Shown here piece after piece: positions 48,647-60,107 of a stretch of 64,000 nucleotides of DNA. Below the pieces are notes generated by a model, which made no database searches, was not told the origin of the DNA, and worked only from the letters and a program-made list of their open reading frames with translations. Source of the stretch: Hofstenia miamia (Eukaryota; Xenacoelomorpha; Acoela); contig SCFE01000068.1 in assembly GCA_004352715.1 (NCBI GenBank), forward strand, positions 1,261,184 to 1,325,183. Direction: 5' to 3'. Numbering within the stretch: position 1 is the first letter of the stretch; the number at the start of each line of letters is the position of its first letter. A program made the position numbers and the translations under genes.

Positions 48647-49398
48647 GCATCCAAGTGTGTAAATTTCATATAACTTATGTGAAACTAAGAGTGACGTATT
48701 TTAATAAGTCAAGATAAGTGATTGCAACCACAAGAAATAATAAGACATTTAGACAACGACCATAAAAAAAGACTTTTCAGACATGCAAGACAGTTACGTT
48801 GAACTTTTAGGCAGTTCAAGGTATATGGAGTTTCCTCATTTGTTCCAAAAATGGACGAAGGGTGAGTAACCGTGAAAGTAGCCGAAATTTAAAGACTCAT
48901 CCAAAAACACTTCAAATAGCTGAAATTAAGAATTACCAAAAATGATTGAATTTGGATATATTAAGATTTCAAAGAATTATCTAATATATATATATATAAC
49001 TTATCATTACAACATTTTGAGATAAACCAGGTNGCATCCAAGTGTGTAAATTTCATATAACTTATGTGAAACTAAGAGTGACGTATTTTAATAAGTCAAG
49101 ATAAGTGATTGCAACCACAAGAAATAATAAGACATTTAGACAACGACCATAAAAAAAGACTTTTCAGACATGCAAGACAGTTACGTTGAACTTTTAGGCA
49201 GTTCAAGGTATATGGAGTTTCCTCATTTGTTCCAAAAATGGACGAAGGGTGAGTAACCGTGAAAGTAGCCGAAATTTAAAGACTCATCCAAAAACACTTC
49301 AAATAGCTGAAATTAAGAATTACCAAAAATGATTTCAAAGAATTATCTAATATATATATATATAACTTATCATTACAACATTTTGAGATAAACCAGGT
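48647..49398. repeat. near-identical direct duplication across a single N
   Basis: Bases 48647-49032 are repeated at 49034-49398 with a single N (49033) between them. The only difference I see is a 21-base segment (GAATTTGGATATATTAAGATT) present in the first copy and absent from the second. Most likely two allelic contig ends placed side by side; a true tandem duplication is possible. Confidence 0.8.
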
Positions 49399-49424
49399 TT
49401 AGAAATTGTAGTGGAGATGGAGAC

Positions 49425-49466
49425 TTATAAAACTACATGGGATATTAAAAACCCCGCAACTTGTTG
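49425..49466 (-). CDS. possible terminal exon of the small minus-strand gene
   Basis: After AAATCCAG a phase-0 frame reads QQVAGFLISHVVL and stops. It is in phase with the exon ending at 49842. The acceptor has a weak pyrimidine tract and the piece is very short, so this is a candidate only; with it the protein would be 137 residues. Confidence 0.25.
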   Translation of the reverse strand, partial: QQVAGFLISHVVL

Positions 49467-49841
49467 CTGGATTTTGTCAAAATCAATGAATTCATTGCAC
49501 ATTTAGTTAAATGTCGTATTGACATGAAGATGTAAATTAAACGAATTAGTATCTGATTCAAGCAGCAAATACCTAGATTATGCTACATCATCTGAAAAAG
49601 CAGCATGTTAAATCTGCATTTCTTCAAGCAACGTTTTTATTAAATTATGTTTTAGCATATTACGAATATATATCAAGACCAAAAACACTGTAGTAAGCAA
49701 AAACAATGAATATGCTCCACCACTTACATTAAAAAGTTAACATACATATATATTGCATATTTAATTATTACTTGATCTTTTGCTTTCTACATTAAGTGAA
49801 AGCAACGATGTAGAGAAAATTCTATGAATAGAAAAACTTAC

Positions 49842-49922
49842 TGGTTGACAAATTTGAAGAAGCTTTCGCAAAGTTTCTGGACTGACAGCGTCTAATGACT
49901 TTTCCATAGGAAACTTCCCCGG
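49842..49922 (-). CDS. second exon of unidentified small gene
   Basis: An 81-nt segment with strong signals: acceptor TTTTTAG, donor CCA|GTAAGT. In phase 0 it encodes 27 residues, PGKFPMEKSLDAVSPETLRK then LLQICQP, of clear protein-like composition. The exon at 51418-51708 also ends in phase 0, so the two join without a frame change. No family recognised. Confidence 0.65.
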
Positions 49923-50572
49923 CTAAAAACTGTCATTTGAACAAACATACCCAAGTACTTGTGGTCGCAAAATGATGTAATGCATTTATCAATTACATAC
50001 TAGAAATTCTATTAACTTAAGAAGTTCTGTATTTCGCAATGTGTCTTCTATCATTAAATATTCTTATAAGCAACATATTGAGGAGGGCTATACAGATTAA
50101 AACAATGAATTGCAGTAGTTTGAAAAATGAATAATGCAATTGGACAGCTTAAAATGTTAACTTCAACTCATTATTAAAACATACCATTTCCAACTCGAAT
50201 AGTAAACTTCCAACACCACTTGCGAATTTGATTTGCTACCCGTCTTTAATTTAAAAAACCGATTCACAGGGACCTAATATTGAGATGTTCTTAACGCATC
50301 ACTAGACTATCATACATTTTAGATCAAATTATTGAAAAAATCGATTATTCGCGGGCGGAATCCCTGCGATGCATGGATGACGAAAGTTCCGTTTGGCAAT
50401 CATACCCATAAATAGACAGCGTTGATATGTATCCATTGCAAACGCGGCTTTAGGGGGAGGCATCCGGGGACCAGTAGCCCCCCCCTTTTGAGGAGTTTTT
50501 CATTTTTGCCAAAATATTATTTCTATGCATTTCAAATATTTGTCATATATTGATGTTTACAAGAGTGTCATC
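49923..50572 (-). other. intron sequence, nothing else seen
   Basis: AT-rich, with a short GGGGGAGGC...CCCCCCC patch at 50452-50490 that resembles 36015-36065 and is probably an old repeat fragment. Confidence 0.45.
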
Positions 50573-51189
50573 CAGGCTTGTCCAAGGGGCAGAATTTCGA
50601 TCCCCACCCCACGATAATTTTCGTGGGAATTCCCACGACACTAAAATGCAAACATATGTGTACATATTTACTAGCAATTTTGCTATATATATATATACGC
50701 AAACTAACAATAAACTATAAACAAAGAAAAGAAATAATGCAATTATAATGTGCAAGTCAATAACCACCCACATTTTATTCATCATCACTGTTTTCTGACA
50801 AATCAGCAAGATTTACAGTACTTTCACTTTCAATAAAATCTTTTGCTAAATTGCTAGTAATTTTTTTGGTATTTTAGGAAATAATGTAGGAAACTGAATT
50901 GAAATAATAAACAAGCAAATATGTAGAAATACTTTGAGCTAGAATGTATGTAGATATGTTTCATATTCTAAAATTAATGATGAAGATTGTAGGAGGGTTC
51001 TGGTTCCCTCCGGATCTTTTTCAATCCCTTAAATGTATGGCATAATAGAATGTAAAGTTAAAATATTTGCCCCAGCAATCGCCACGAAACCCATGGTGCG
51101 AACATTCATCCCCACCCCACCACAAGAGGTCCAAGGAGATCCCCATGGCCATGGGGCCCCACGGATCCCCACCCCACTGGACAAGCCCG
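50573..51189. mobile_element. hAT-like MITE with GATCCCCACCCC motifs
   Basis: Left end CAGGCTTGTCCA and the complement of the right end, CGGGCTTGTCCA, are inverted repeats. Flanking 8-mers GTGTCATC and GTGTAACC agree at 6 of 8 positions, compatible with an eroded hAT target duplication. Subterminal motifs ATCCCCACCCCAC recur at about 50600, 51108 and 51166. No transposase. It lies in the first intron of the small minus-strand gene. Confidence 0.55.
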
Positions 51190-51417
51190 GTGTAACCTCA
51201 AAATTTAAAGTAAGCAATAGATACAATCTTCTAAATAGAATTTAGAGATTGAAATTATTAGATATTTACAAAATTTAAGTGAGGATGGTACGTGCAATTA
51301 GTAAAAACGAATAACTCATAGTTTTTGTAACGACACGTGAGAAATTAGCGGATAGACAAAAACCGGTATGCTATAATAACTAGAAATTATAAATTACATT
51401 CATTAACAAACTATTAC

Positions 51418-51708
51418 CTGTAAATGTAATGTTTTGACAAGTGCGTTTAGCAGTTTTTTGATCTGTGCCAAATCTTCCATTGCCTCCAAATATGCTTTCT
51501 CATCCAAGGTGCAACCGTTATGACCATCTGTTTCTTCTGCACCTTCCTTCTGAAAACTACCCGCATGCGTAACCAACTTAACTTCATCTGCTACTACCGA
51601 ATGCAAAGGGGGGATTGCATCTACTTCTAATGGACTATAAAAATTGTGAACGTAAATACGAGAGAGCTCGCGGTAGAAGTGCAGTATTCCATCACAGATT
51701 CGCGCCAT
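51418..51708 (-). CDS. first coding exon of unidentified small gene
   Basis: An ATG at 51708 opens 97 codons to donor CAG|GTAATA. The peptide starts MARICDGILHFYRELSRIYV and has an acidic, helix-forming C-terminal part (LDEKAYLEAMEDLAQIKKLL). Base composition is clearly higher in GC than the flanks. It continues in phase into 49842-49922. No signal peptide or membrane segment is evident. The promoter would lie in the roughly 370 bp between this ATG and the stop of the upstream gene (52085), a tight head-to-tail arrangement. I do not recognise the family. Confidence 0.7.
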
Positions 51709-52084
51709 GACGAAAATGTTTATAATTTTAAGCTGGAATTGATAACGCGATTCCTACGCGCTGAGCGAAGATAACACAAACCGCTAGTACACTCACTTCT
51801 CAATAAACTGTCGAATGGTGAAAACAGTGTCATGCAGTAAATTTGATTACCAATCTCAATCAAATATACTTTTTAGACAGCAACAATTTTTTAGTTTTTG
51901 GGAGTGAAAACCAATTAGCAGTTGTACTCATAGAGCGAAATGTGTAGGTTGGCGGTTGGTCAATAAACCATTAACGTAGATAGTGTCACGTTAATGATTC
52001 GGTTTTGCTTACGCTACTATGTACCAACTATTTTAAAATCGGCTTATCAGATCTTAGGTAAATATAACTTTACAAATAAATAGA

Positions 52085-52256
52085 CTATAACCTGCTAGAA
52101 TTGTATTTTTCTGTATCTGTATTGGGACTACAGGAGGGGGAACTTGGGGCTAAATTCTGTTTCACTGATGTACTCGAAACCATGCGAACTACTCTTTTGG
52201 GTTCTATAGTAGAAACCAGTCTGCAGGATTCTATAGAGGGTCCTCGACAACGCGAT
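52085..52256 (-). CDS. Ser/Thr-Pro-rich protein, terminal exon
   Basis: After acceptor TTTCTTTAG, one base completes a lysine codon begun in the previous exon, then 56 codons run to a TAG at 52085. The peptide is serine-rich and basic (RCRGPSIESCRLVST, KQNLAPSSPSCSPNTDTEK). This is the C-terminus of a gene read right to left across 52-63 kb. Protein not recognised. Confidence 0.75.
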
Positions 52257-53133
52257 CTAAAGAAAATTTCATACAATTCTAACTAAAGTATAAAGTTAAA
52301 TAGACATGCATAAATTTATTAATGAATTTCAATTTGGTGCTGTGAAAAAAATCAATTTCCAAGACAAATGTTAGACTTTTAAAATGAATCATTTTTTCTT
52401 CCTTCAATCGATAGAGCTAAATAACCCAAAACAAAAGTGGACAGGGAATTGATTTGCCCCCGTGGTCTACGTGCGATTCCACACACGTGAATTTGTGTGT
52501 ACGGGTTGTGGATAACTTGCCTAGAACGTGTGGATGTACATGAGCAAATCAGAACACATGGATAAGCTGCGGCAAGAATTGGATGTTGCAAACTTCAATT
52601 TTTTTGTTTGCATATAGATGTCGGTAAAACTATCACTATTTTCACGTCTACTCGAATACTATGTTTGAAAGTTTTATAAAAATTTTTTCGAAAGTATGTG
52701 TAAGTTGGATGTTAGTATATTAAAACTGCATTAAGGCTGCAAATATGTGTTCCGTATAAATTAAATTTTGGATGCAAATGTGAATTAGACGCGGATTTGC
52801 TATGACAATAAGTACTCAAACCCATGTTCTTTTTGAAAGAAGGAAATTCCTCAAATTTTTGCTATGAAGAAAATAGATACACTCGCAAGCAAGTCAGAAC
52901 GATAGCATGATAAGAAACCTTTTTCCAACAAATACTGAAATTGATTTGAAAAAAGCATTGATTTTTTACAATATGAAAATTTACTCCTAAACTTTATTAC
53001 GTTTTTTTTCTGTTGTGAGTACCTAAATCTAAATGAATTAATACCTATTCAATCGGTCACATTTATTATTAGTGTAGTTTCCTTCCTCAGTGATGCTACA
53101 CTAGGAATTACCACAAGAATTTAATACAATTAT

Positions 53134-53136
<3 letters not shown>

Positions 53137-53182
<46 letters not shown>

Positions 53183-53260
53183 GTAGTTAATTGTAAATAT
53201 TTCTCCTCCTAAGTTTGTTTGATAAAGATTTTAAATCGAAACCGGTCGCNNNNNNNNNNN

Positions 53261-53291
<31 letters not shown>
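53137..53291. repeat. (TA)n microsatellites around an 11-N gap
   Basis: (TA)n runs at about 53137-53177 and 53262-53291 with Ns at 53250-53260. The gap lies in the last intron of the Ser/Thr-Pro-rich gene. Confidence 0.9.
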
Positions 53292-53297
<6 letters not shown>

Positions 53298-53583
53298 GAA
53301 AACTAAAACCTGGTTTATGTGTAAATGCTATGAAAACTGAATTACTTGGGAATGTTAATAACAAAATAGGAAACTAACCACACACAATTCTGGAAGGAAA
53401 ATAATACTGTACATTGGAAAAATCGAAACACTTTGATACGAAGCATTTGTTTCGATTTTGTAAAAATACAATTTAAACACGGAAAAAACAAAATTTCGAA
53501 GTGTGTTCACAAAAAATGATAGCATAATCTGTTCAAGTTAATAAAAATGAGAATTTGAAAATAGTTTTAGTGCAAAAATATAC

Positions 53584-53815
53584 TTATTACGATATTCAAC
53601 AAGGCCTTGGACAGAGGTTTCAAGTGGCAGTTTTTGTCTTGGGGTTGAGATTTTGGAATTGGGCAGTCGTTCCTTGATAAAGCTCGCTTTCTCTTCATCA
53701 TCAGTGCTACTTTGGGCTTGAATGCGATGTGGATTGGAAGGCGTTGACAAACCACTTGTGTTTAAAGAAGGCCCATGTAACTCATCGCAGCTGGTATCCA
53801 CGTAAAGTGGGTCTT
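53584..53815 (-). CDS. Ser/Thr-Pro-rich protein, penultimate exon
   Basis: Acceptor ATATTTAG, donor AA|GTATAT. Enters with two bases, encodes 76 codons, leaves two bases. Content: DPLYVDTSCDELHGPSLNTS, then GLSTPSNPHRIQ, then a STDDEE acidic patch, then KISTPRQKLPLETS. Several S/T-P sites (STP, STPR) suggest a proline-directed kinase substrate. Phase matches on both sides (GAA before it, AAA after it). Confidence 0.8.
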
Positions 53816-56634
53816 CTAAATATAATTTAATTTAATCTGTAAAAAAAATTTAATGTCCAAACCAAAAACAGCTCTTCTCGGGGAAGGTATAAATCTACAA
53901 AAGACTTGCTACATCATAACGAAATTGATTAATGAAGTGATATGCTTTATGAAATTCAGAAATAGAAAATATAAGACTCGTGCAAGTATAACATTAATGA
54001 AATTGCAAGACAATTTAATGACCAAATTCTAAGGATCTAAAACCTAATATCAAAAACCGAGTATCGCATATCATCAAGTCACAACGTCGATTTATTGATA
54101 TTGAAAGTTTGAAATGAAATCACGGCACGATAGTGATAGTAAAAATACCCGGGAAAAGCTTATTGGTCAAATCTATAAATATGGTAAGCAAATAACGGTT
54201 ATTAGTCAACCAAAGAATTGCTTATTGTTTTAGCGCGACTATAATTTTTATTACTGTTAATAATTGTTAAGGAATTTGGGCGAAACAAATTAGATTGCTG
54301 AAATTTTTAAACAAAATTCGTAATCGCAGATTTTGAATCCCGATCCAGATGAGGAGTGTTAGAAATAGGTTATTGTGGAGTTTCAAAATCTAGAATAAAT
54401 GTATAAATAAATCTGTAATCGTGCTTTAAGGGAACTTGAGTGAACATTTGGCACAAGGCAGTTTCATCTCTTTAATGCTCTTAGCACAATTTAGATAAAT
54501 TAAAGCTGAATATAAGTGTCCTTATACATGAGTAAGTGTTGAATAACCTTGGTACTCATAATGATATTGACTAGAGAATTAACCGCTTATAGACTTAGCG
54601 CATTTCAAAATTCCAGCTATCGATTATACCGCTTTTTGAGATATGCCGCTGATGAAATTCCAAATTAATAACATTGAGACCATGGTCGTCTTATTTAAAG
54701 ACGGCAATGTTGAGACATAATTCAATGTATTACAAATTCTTCAGATTATTGCCTGAAACCTGTTACGCTTCCTGTATAACAAGACTTGAAAACAATCTTT
54801 CAACTGTGGTTATATCTGGAGATATACAAAATATTGATTTTTTCAAACCGTCACTGCTTCTAAAGTTGAGTAGGCTACTGTTTTGCTTTCATTTGTACAA
54901 TGGATATTGAATGTGCTCTCACCAGCGTTCATCAAGTAGATGAGCAGAGGGGAAGAGATTTCGCCATGGCGGAGTTCAAACTTGGAACATTGGATTCAAC
55001 ATCGCGGCCGCATCTGCTATGCTGGCGAACCCCTGATAATAAAAGTAATAGTCTAACGCTTTTTGCACTTACGAAAAAAATGGAGCCATATGTTTAATAG
55101 CAATTAATTCTCGGAATAATGATTTAATATATATGGTAGATGCTCCATTATTTACATGGTCAAATCCTATTCCGATGACAAATATTATGTAAGCAGAATA
55201 AAAGCGAAACACAATTCATCTAACAGCAAACACACTGTCAGATCTCGTGCAAATGCCAAAAAGCCGTCCGCAGAATTTAGAGCTATTTGTAAATGTATTA
55301 ACAATAAATAGCTTCAAGTTCAGCTAAATAATGCTACAGATACTCAAAACAACTTTTGCTTTCGCCTATCGAGTTACAATTTTCCATTTTCTTTAGCTGT
55401 GGGGTTCACTATATCTATGAATAAGACTGCTATTAAAGTCATTAAGACTTATGCTAAGTGTTAGTAAATGCTAAAAATTGTTTTTGAAATTTTTGTGCAA
55501 ACTTACAAAATAAAAACTAGGCCTAATTTACCTTTATATCTGTCACAAATATTTAGCATGCGTGGTTATGCAACAAAGTGATTACACTACAACAGGGCTA
55601 TTGTATTTCAAGTATTCAAAGTATTTCACAGTAAAACTTTATTAAAATGACCGCTTGACTAGGAAAAGAGACCTACAAAAGGAACAACTACCCCATTACA
55701 ACAATGTAACAAAACAATTTCTACGTTTTACAATGAACTGTGAAGATATCAAAAGATTGAGATTAAAGACAACAAAATACATTTCTCAAATGCGAAAACA
55801 AATTATTAACGCACTTTCACTAAATATAAGAGAGAAGGTGCTAAACGCCAAGCATTTGATTAATATAGTAAAAGCAAATATTATTTATGCGTGTAAATAA
55901 AGGGAATGAAGTGGAGACTTTATTATGATTGAGGAATTAAACAAACGATTTAGAAAGTTGTAAAAACAAAACGAAAACATTCTCTCCATTGACGTAAAGA
56001 TAACAAGTGCCTGATAAGATGTGTCAAATAAAAACTCAACCACAGTGGGGGCTAAGGCCACTGGTGGTCAATTAAGACTTAACACACAATTAAATAAATT
56101 TGAAGGAAGCCCAATTCAAGTCATTATTGGAATTCCAATTATTATAACGTATAGCGGAATATAATTATATTAATGTATAAAAATATGAATTGATGTTGTG
56201 GAAACCTATCAAAGTATATTTAACAATATCTCATTTTGATAAAGCATTATTGAATTATGATACTACAATAAAAGATGGAAGAAAACTGCACATCCTCTGC
56301 GCTATCACTTCCTGTTAATTTTTATGGCATTAAGCAACAAAAAATGCAAGAGAAATATTTATATTTTACAAGTGGCTACTTACAAAAGCAATGACTATGA
56401 ATACGTGGGAAAAATCTTTAATACATTCCTACAAACATTTTTTAAATATATATTGAAACGATGTTCCATATTATGGAAATACTAATGCTATGATGTCGGA
56501 ATCATCAGAAAATAATCAATTACGCCTCAGTGTGATTGGCAGTTATACTACAATTTAGGCTGGTGTAATATGAAAATATAGCTTCAAAGTTTAGTGACAA
56601 GGGTTAATTATGCTATAAAATGACAAAATAACGC
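53816..56634 (-). other. intron sequence; one GC-richer patch
   Basis: Mostly AT-rich. A higher-GC patch at 54905-55040 is open on both strands in different frames and has splice-like ends, but none of its frames fits the neighbouring exon phases cleanly, so it is not called. Confidence 0.4.
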
Positions 56635-57551
56635 AGCTCATAAGTATTGAAACACTGCCTCTAATACTTCAGATGCCCTACAGCTATTTCTCAATAACTT
56701 GCATTTTAAGAAGATATCACATTTTCAGACGTTTTCCTACACTGGCATGACTTCTTATACTCCTGAAGACAACCGCCAGCTGATAATAGCCAAACACTTA
56801 GAACATGAAACATTTCAAAGCTCGTCAATAGTTCTGCACTTACTGTAAGCAAAATAATTCGCAGATTTAAGGAACCGAACGACAGCAGTCAAGCCAAAAA
56901 TGGGTCGCTAGCAAAGACAACATCAAGCCAACGGCGGGTACTATCAAAGCTCAGCAAGGCAAATCCTAAGCTGATTGCTCCTCAACTTCGTCAGAAATGG
57001 AGTGGTGGAAATAACGTGAGCATCGCGTCTGTAAAGCGAATTTTGTCAAAATATGGTTTGAAGTGTTGCATAGCTGCTCAGAAGCCAAAGTTGACCAAAC
57101 GTCAGAGAATTGCGCACCTTAAATGGTGCAAAAAGCTGGAGTTGTACCCACAACGACGAAAATTAGTGAGGCGTGAAGATAGCGCGTCTCGATACTGTGC
57201 ACGATGTGTTACTCCAATGCGGAAATTTGTAGAGAAATCAATAATGGTTTAAAAAGAATGGCGTGATGTGCCTTATTGACAGAGAGCCCGCGCAGAGTCC
57301 TGACCTGAATATAATTGAAGCAGTTAGGGCTATTATGAAAAAGGCGGTGTCTAGTAGGTGTCCTAACAATGTGAATGAACTGTGGAGACAAACTTTTGAC
57401 ATCCATCCCTCGTCGTCGTGACGCCGTCATCAAGGCATGCGGTGGCTTTGGAAATTATTGAGAATAGTTATTTATTAAATACATTATAGAACTAATTGCT
57501 TTTAGATTAATTGTGAAAAACCTAACGCCACTGCTTCAATACTTTTGAGCT
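56635..57551 (+). mobile_element. Tc1-like element with decayed transposase
   Basis: End sequences AGCTCATAAGTATTGAAACA and the complement of the right end, AGCTCAAAAGTATTGAAGCA, are inverted. Between them broken plus-strand frames show a transposase: MTSYTPEDNRQLIIAKHLEH near the N-terminus, a second HTH region at 57016 (VSIASVKRILSKYGLKCC, KPKLTKRQRIAHLKWCKK), then after a gap SPDLNIIEAVRAIMKKAV with the terminal glutamate. The segment with the first two catalytic aspartates is missing. It lies within an intron of the Ser/Thr-Pro-rich gene, on the opposite strand. Confidence 0.72.
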
Positions 57552-57726
57552 CATAGTGCTAAGCCAAGACAATTTAATCCAACCTAAAAAATTATTTATA
57601 CATCTAATTTTCATATAAACAGAATTATGAATTCTTAGATATATTTTGATTGTATTTAAAGTACCCAACATTTGATGCACCACTTTTGAGTGCCACTGTA
57701 ATCAATATTTATGAAAAGGTATGAAC

Positions 57727-58000
57727 CTGACATTACACCATACGGCAATTCCTTGGCTCTTCTCGAAGTCCCGCAGAGAGAGAAACGTGATTTCTTCACA
57801 TACCGTTTATGAGAAGAAGTGGGAGTTCGAATCATTAACTTCTCATCAGCCGAACTGGTATTCAATTTATTTTTTGAACCATCGCTGTCTGAAGAAACCT
57901 TGCGACTGAATACTGATTTCGTATTAAATAAAGAGGTCCGACCACTTCTACCAGGAACAGGAGTGGACGTCCGCGTTTGTGACGGCGAACCGACGACATC
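57727..58000 (-). CDS. Ser/Thr-Pro-rich protein, internal exon
   Basis: Acceptor TTAATTTAG, phase 0 entry, 91 codons plus one base to donor TCAG|GTTCAT. Text: DVVGSPSQTRTSTPVPGRSG, RTSLFNTKSVFSRKVSSDSD, then MIRTPTSSHKRYVKKSRFSL. Basic and rich in SP/TP sites. An earlier, stronger-looking donor (CG|GTATGT at 57803) would shift the frame of the next exon into a stop, so I prefer the later one, which leaves G and makes a GAA codon with the next exon. Confidence 0.75.
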
Positions 58001-59570
58001 CTAAATTAAGCGCATTCATTTGAATTATAAATATAACTTGATCTGTAGCCTCAAACAATAATCTGATTCGATACAGGAAAATGAAAGCAAAAATGAAATA
58101 GACCTCAAAATTCAATCAATCCCATGAAGAACATAATTCATCAAAAATAAAAAATTGATTTAAAACAAACTTCGAAAGTTTTACTGAAACCAACAAGCTA
58201 TTATATCTATTTACCAATGTTTTTACAAAAGAGCATTTAAAAATTATACATCTTATTCACTTTCGATATGCATGTTATAAACCAAGAACAAAATACTTTT
58301 CGAACAGAAATATTAAACATTATTTCGACTTGTAAAAATGATATCACACTAATATGAACATGATTGATTATACAATACATACCATGGGACCACGGGATTG
58401 TCATTGTAAAAGTGTGAAATTAATCATTTGTGTTGGACCTTATAGTGGATTTGATAAACAAAGAAAATGGTCGTAAAACAATATACTTCAGAAGCGTGTT
58501 ATTTGAAACAGTCGAATAGCATGTCGCAAGTTGTATTTAACATATGTCTCTAATTAGTAGATTATTAAAACAAATATTTTTGATCGAGTAAGATACAACT
58601 AAAAAAGCTTTACAAAAATGCTGAAAATAGCGAAGCGTTCGGATCAAAATTTGCAGAGTAGTGAATGCCTAAATGTATGAATTTCCCTATAGCTACAAAT
58701 ACTTCTCTGTACAAAAAGAAGACTTATATCTCAGAGAGGAAGATGCCAACAAATTGCATGTTAGAAGCCATCTTGAAAGCGAAATGTGGCCCAACAAAAG
58801 ATTGAACAATCAACACTCATTCAATGCATTGCATGTGTGTAGTTCACTGTTAAGCGCTAATTTGGTGGCATATTTTTGTAATTATACTAATCCAATGGAC
58901 AGCATGGTATGTTGCGTAAAAGTTCAATTGGAATGATGATAACAAATGGTAATGCAATTGAAAATGTCCCGAAAAATATATCTTAATTTCTAACATTTTA
59001 CTGATAACGTCGCACACGTTTTAAAATAAATATAACATAAAATAAATAGAAATTCAAGCCCACCGTGATCACATGCGTTAATATGTAAAATTTGATGTGG
59101 GTGAATGGAATCATGCAATAACTTTAGAGTTGATAAAGAAACTCATTAAATTCAATTGCAAACTAATATGTTAACGATAAAGATAAAAACAAGAGAGCAC
59201 TTTAGCAGAAAGACAAGCGCTGATTTAAATTTATTGCTCCGACCGCGTCATTCGTCATAAACCAATTATTTCCAAGCGGATCCCAACGATCTCATTTGAA
59301 ACTCGGCTATAAAATAATTCAAAAACAATTCCCACGTGACTTAACTGACATTAAATTTGACAGAAACATGCAACAGAAAGCGAAAATAGCAAAACACTTA
59401 ATTGCCGTTATCATCTCTATTAATTTTCAATTCATATCAAACATTAAGAAAAACTACTAAAAGATTTCATATTTATTCTAAAAAATCTAAACATTGGTAT
59501 AACCAAGGTTTTCAACAAATCAAAACGAATTGAAAAAAATATAAAACTACGATGATGAGATGAACTTAAC
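58001..59570 (-). other. intron sequence, nothing else seen
   Basis: AT-rich. A plus-strand frame at 58673-58936 has no recognisable content. Confidence 0.45.
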
Positions 59571-59621
59571 CTGATTACGAGTGAGATGCATCCGTCCGAA
59601 ATTCCCGCGTAGGTTCCCGTT
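59571..59621 (-). CDS. candidate 51-nt microexon of the Ser/Thr-Pro-rich gene
   Basis: Acceptor TATGTATAG and donor AATCAG|GTTAAG enclose 17 codons (NGNLRGNFGRMHLTRNQ), phase 0 at both ends, compatible with skipping or inclusion between the flanking exons. Higher GC than the flanks. Weak evidence because of its size. Confidence 0.35.
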
Positions 59622-60029
59622 CTATACATACGAACTGGTTATGACAAGGCTACAAAAGTACATCATTCAAGAATGCAAATTTTAAAATTTCTGATCGTTC
59701 ATATGCCACGAAAAACCCACGACTTACATTACATCACCAAACACACTCTTTACGAAGGAAATGAGTTCTAAACCCAAACTATTTGGAGAACTAGTTATAT
59801 CAACTCACACCATGTGAGCGACCTTACATAATTCGGTAATAAAAGTTATAAACTACTTCACAACTTCAATGCTTTTACATAAAAAAGGAGTTTACAAAGG
59901 TCTTTCACATATTGCAATATTTAAGTATTATTGCCAAAATGTGTATTTTGATAGAGAGGCCAGGGCTAAAAAATGGGGAGATAAAATAAAAATACTTGGA
60001 ATCTACGTTAACTACATATTCTTTCAAAC

Positions 60030-60107
60030 CGCAAATTCTTGAGTGCCAAAACCGCAATGTCTGGCTTGGACTCTCACTACACCACATGCGGAGTTTGGGT
60101 TATCAGT
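60030..60107 (-). CDS. candidate 78-nt exon of the Ser/Thr-Pro-rich gene
   Basis: Good acceptor (TTTTATATTGCAG) and donor GCG|GTTTGA. 26 codons (TDNPNSACGVVRVQARHCGF then GTQEFA) in phase 0 at both ends, so it can be included or skipped without changing frame. Likely real, possibly alternatively spliced. Confidence 0.45.

Noticed and set aside
54900-55097. Plus-strand 65-codon frame in a GC-richer patch, and an antisense exon-like segment with splice sites
   Set aside because: Both strands are open, but neither fits the phases of the surrounding minus-strand exons, and no family is recognised. Probably a repeat or UTR-like fragment.
55655-55900. Plus-strand 81-codon Lys-rich frame
   Set aside because: No motif, no splice context, AT-driven lysine and asparagine content typical of noncoding AT-rich DNA.
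57803-57804. Strong donor CG|GTATGT inside the 57.7-58.0 kb exon
   Set aside because: Using it puts the 53.8-kb exon into a frame with an early stop; the later donor CAG|GTTCAT gives a continuous frame and the extra sequence looks coding.
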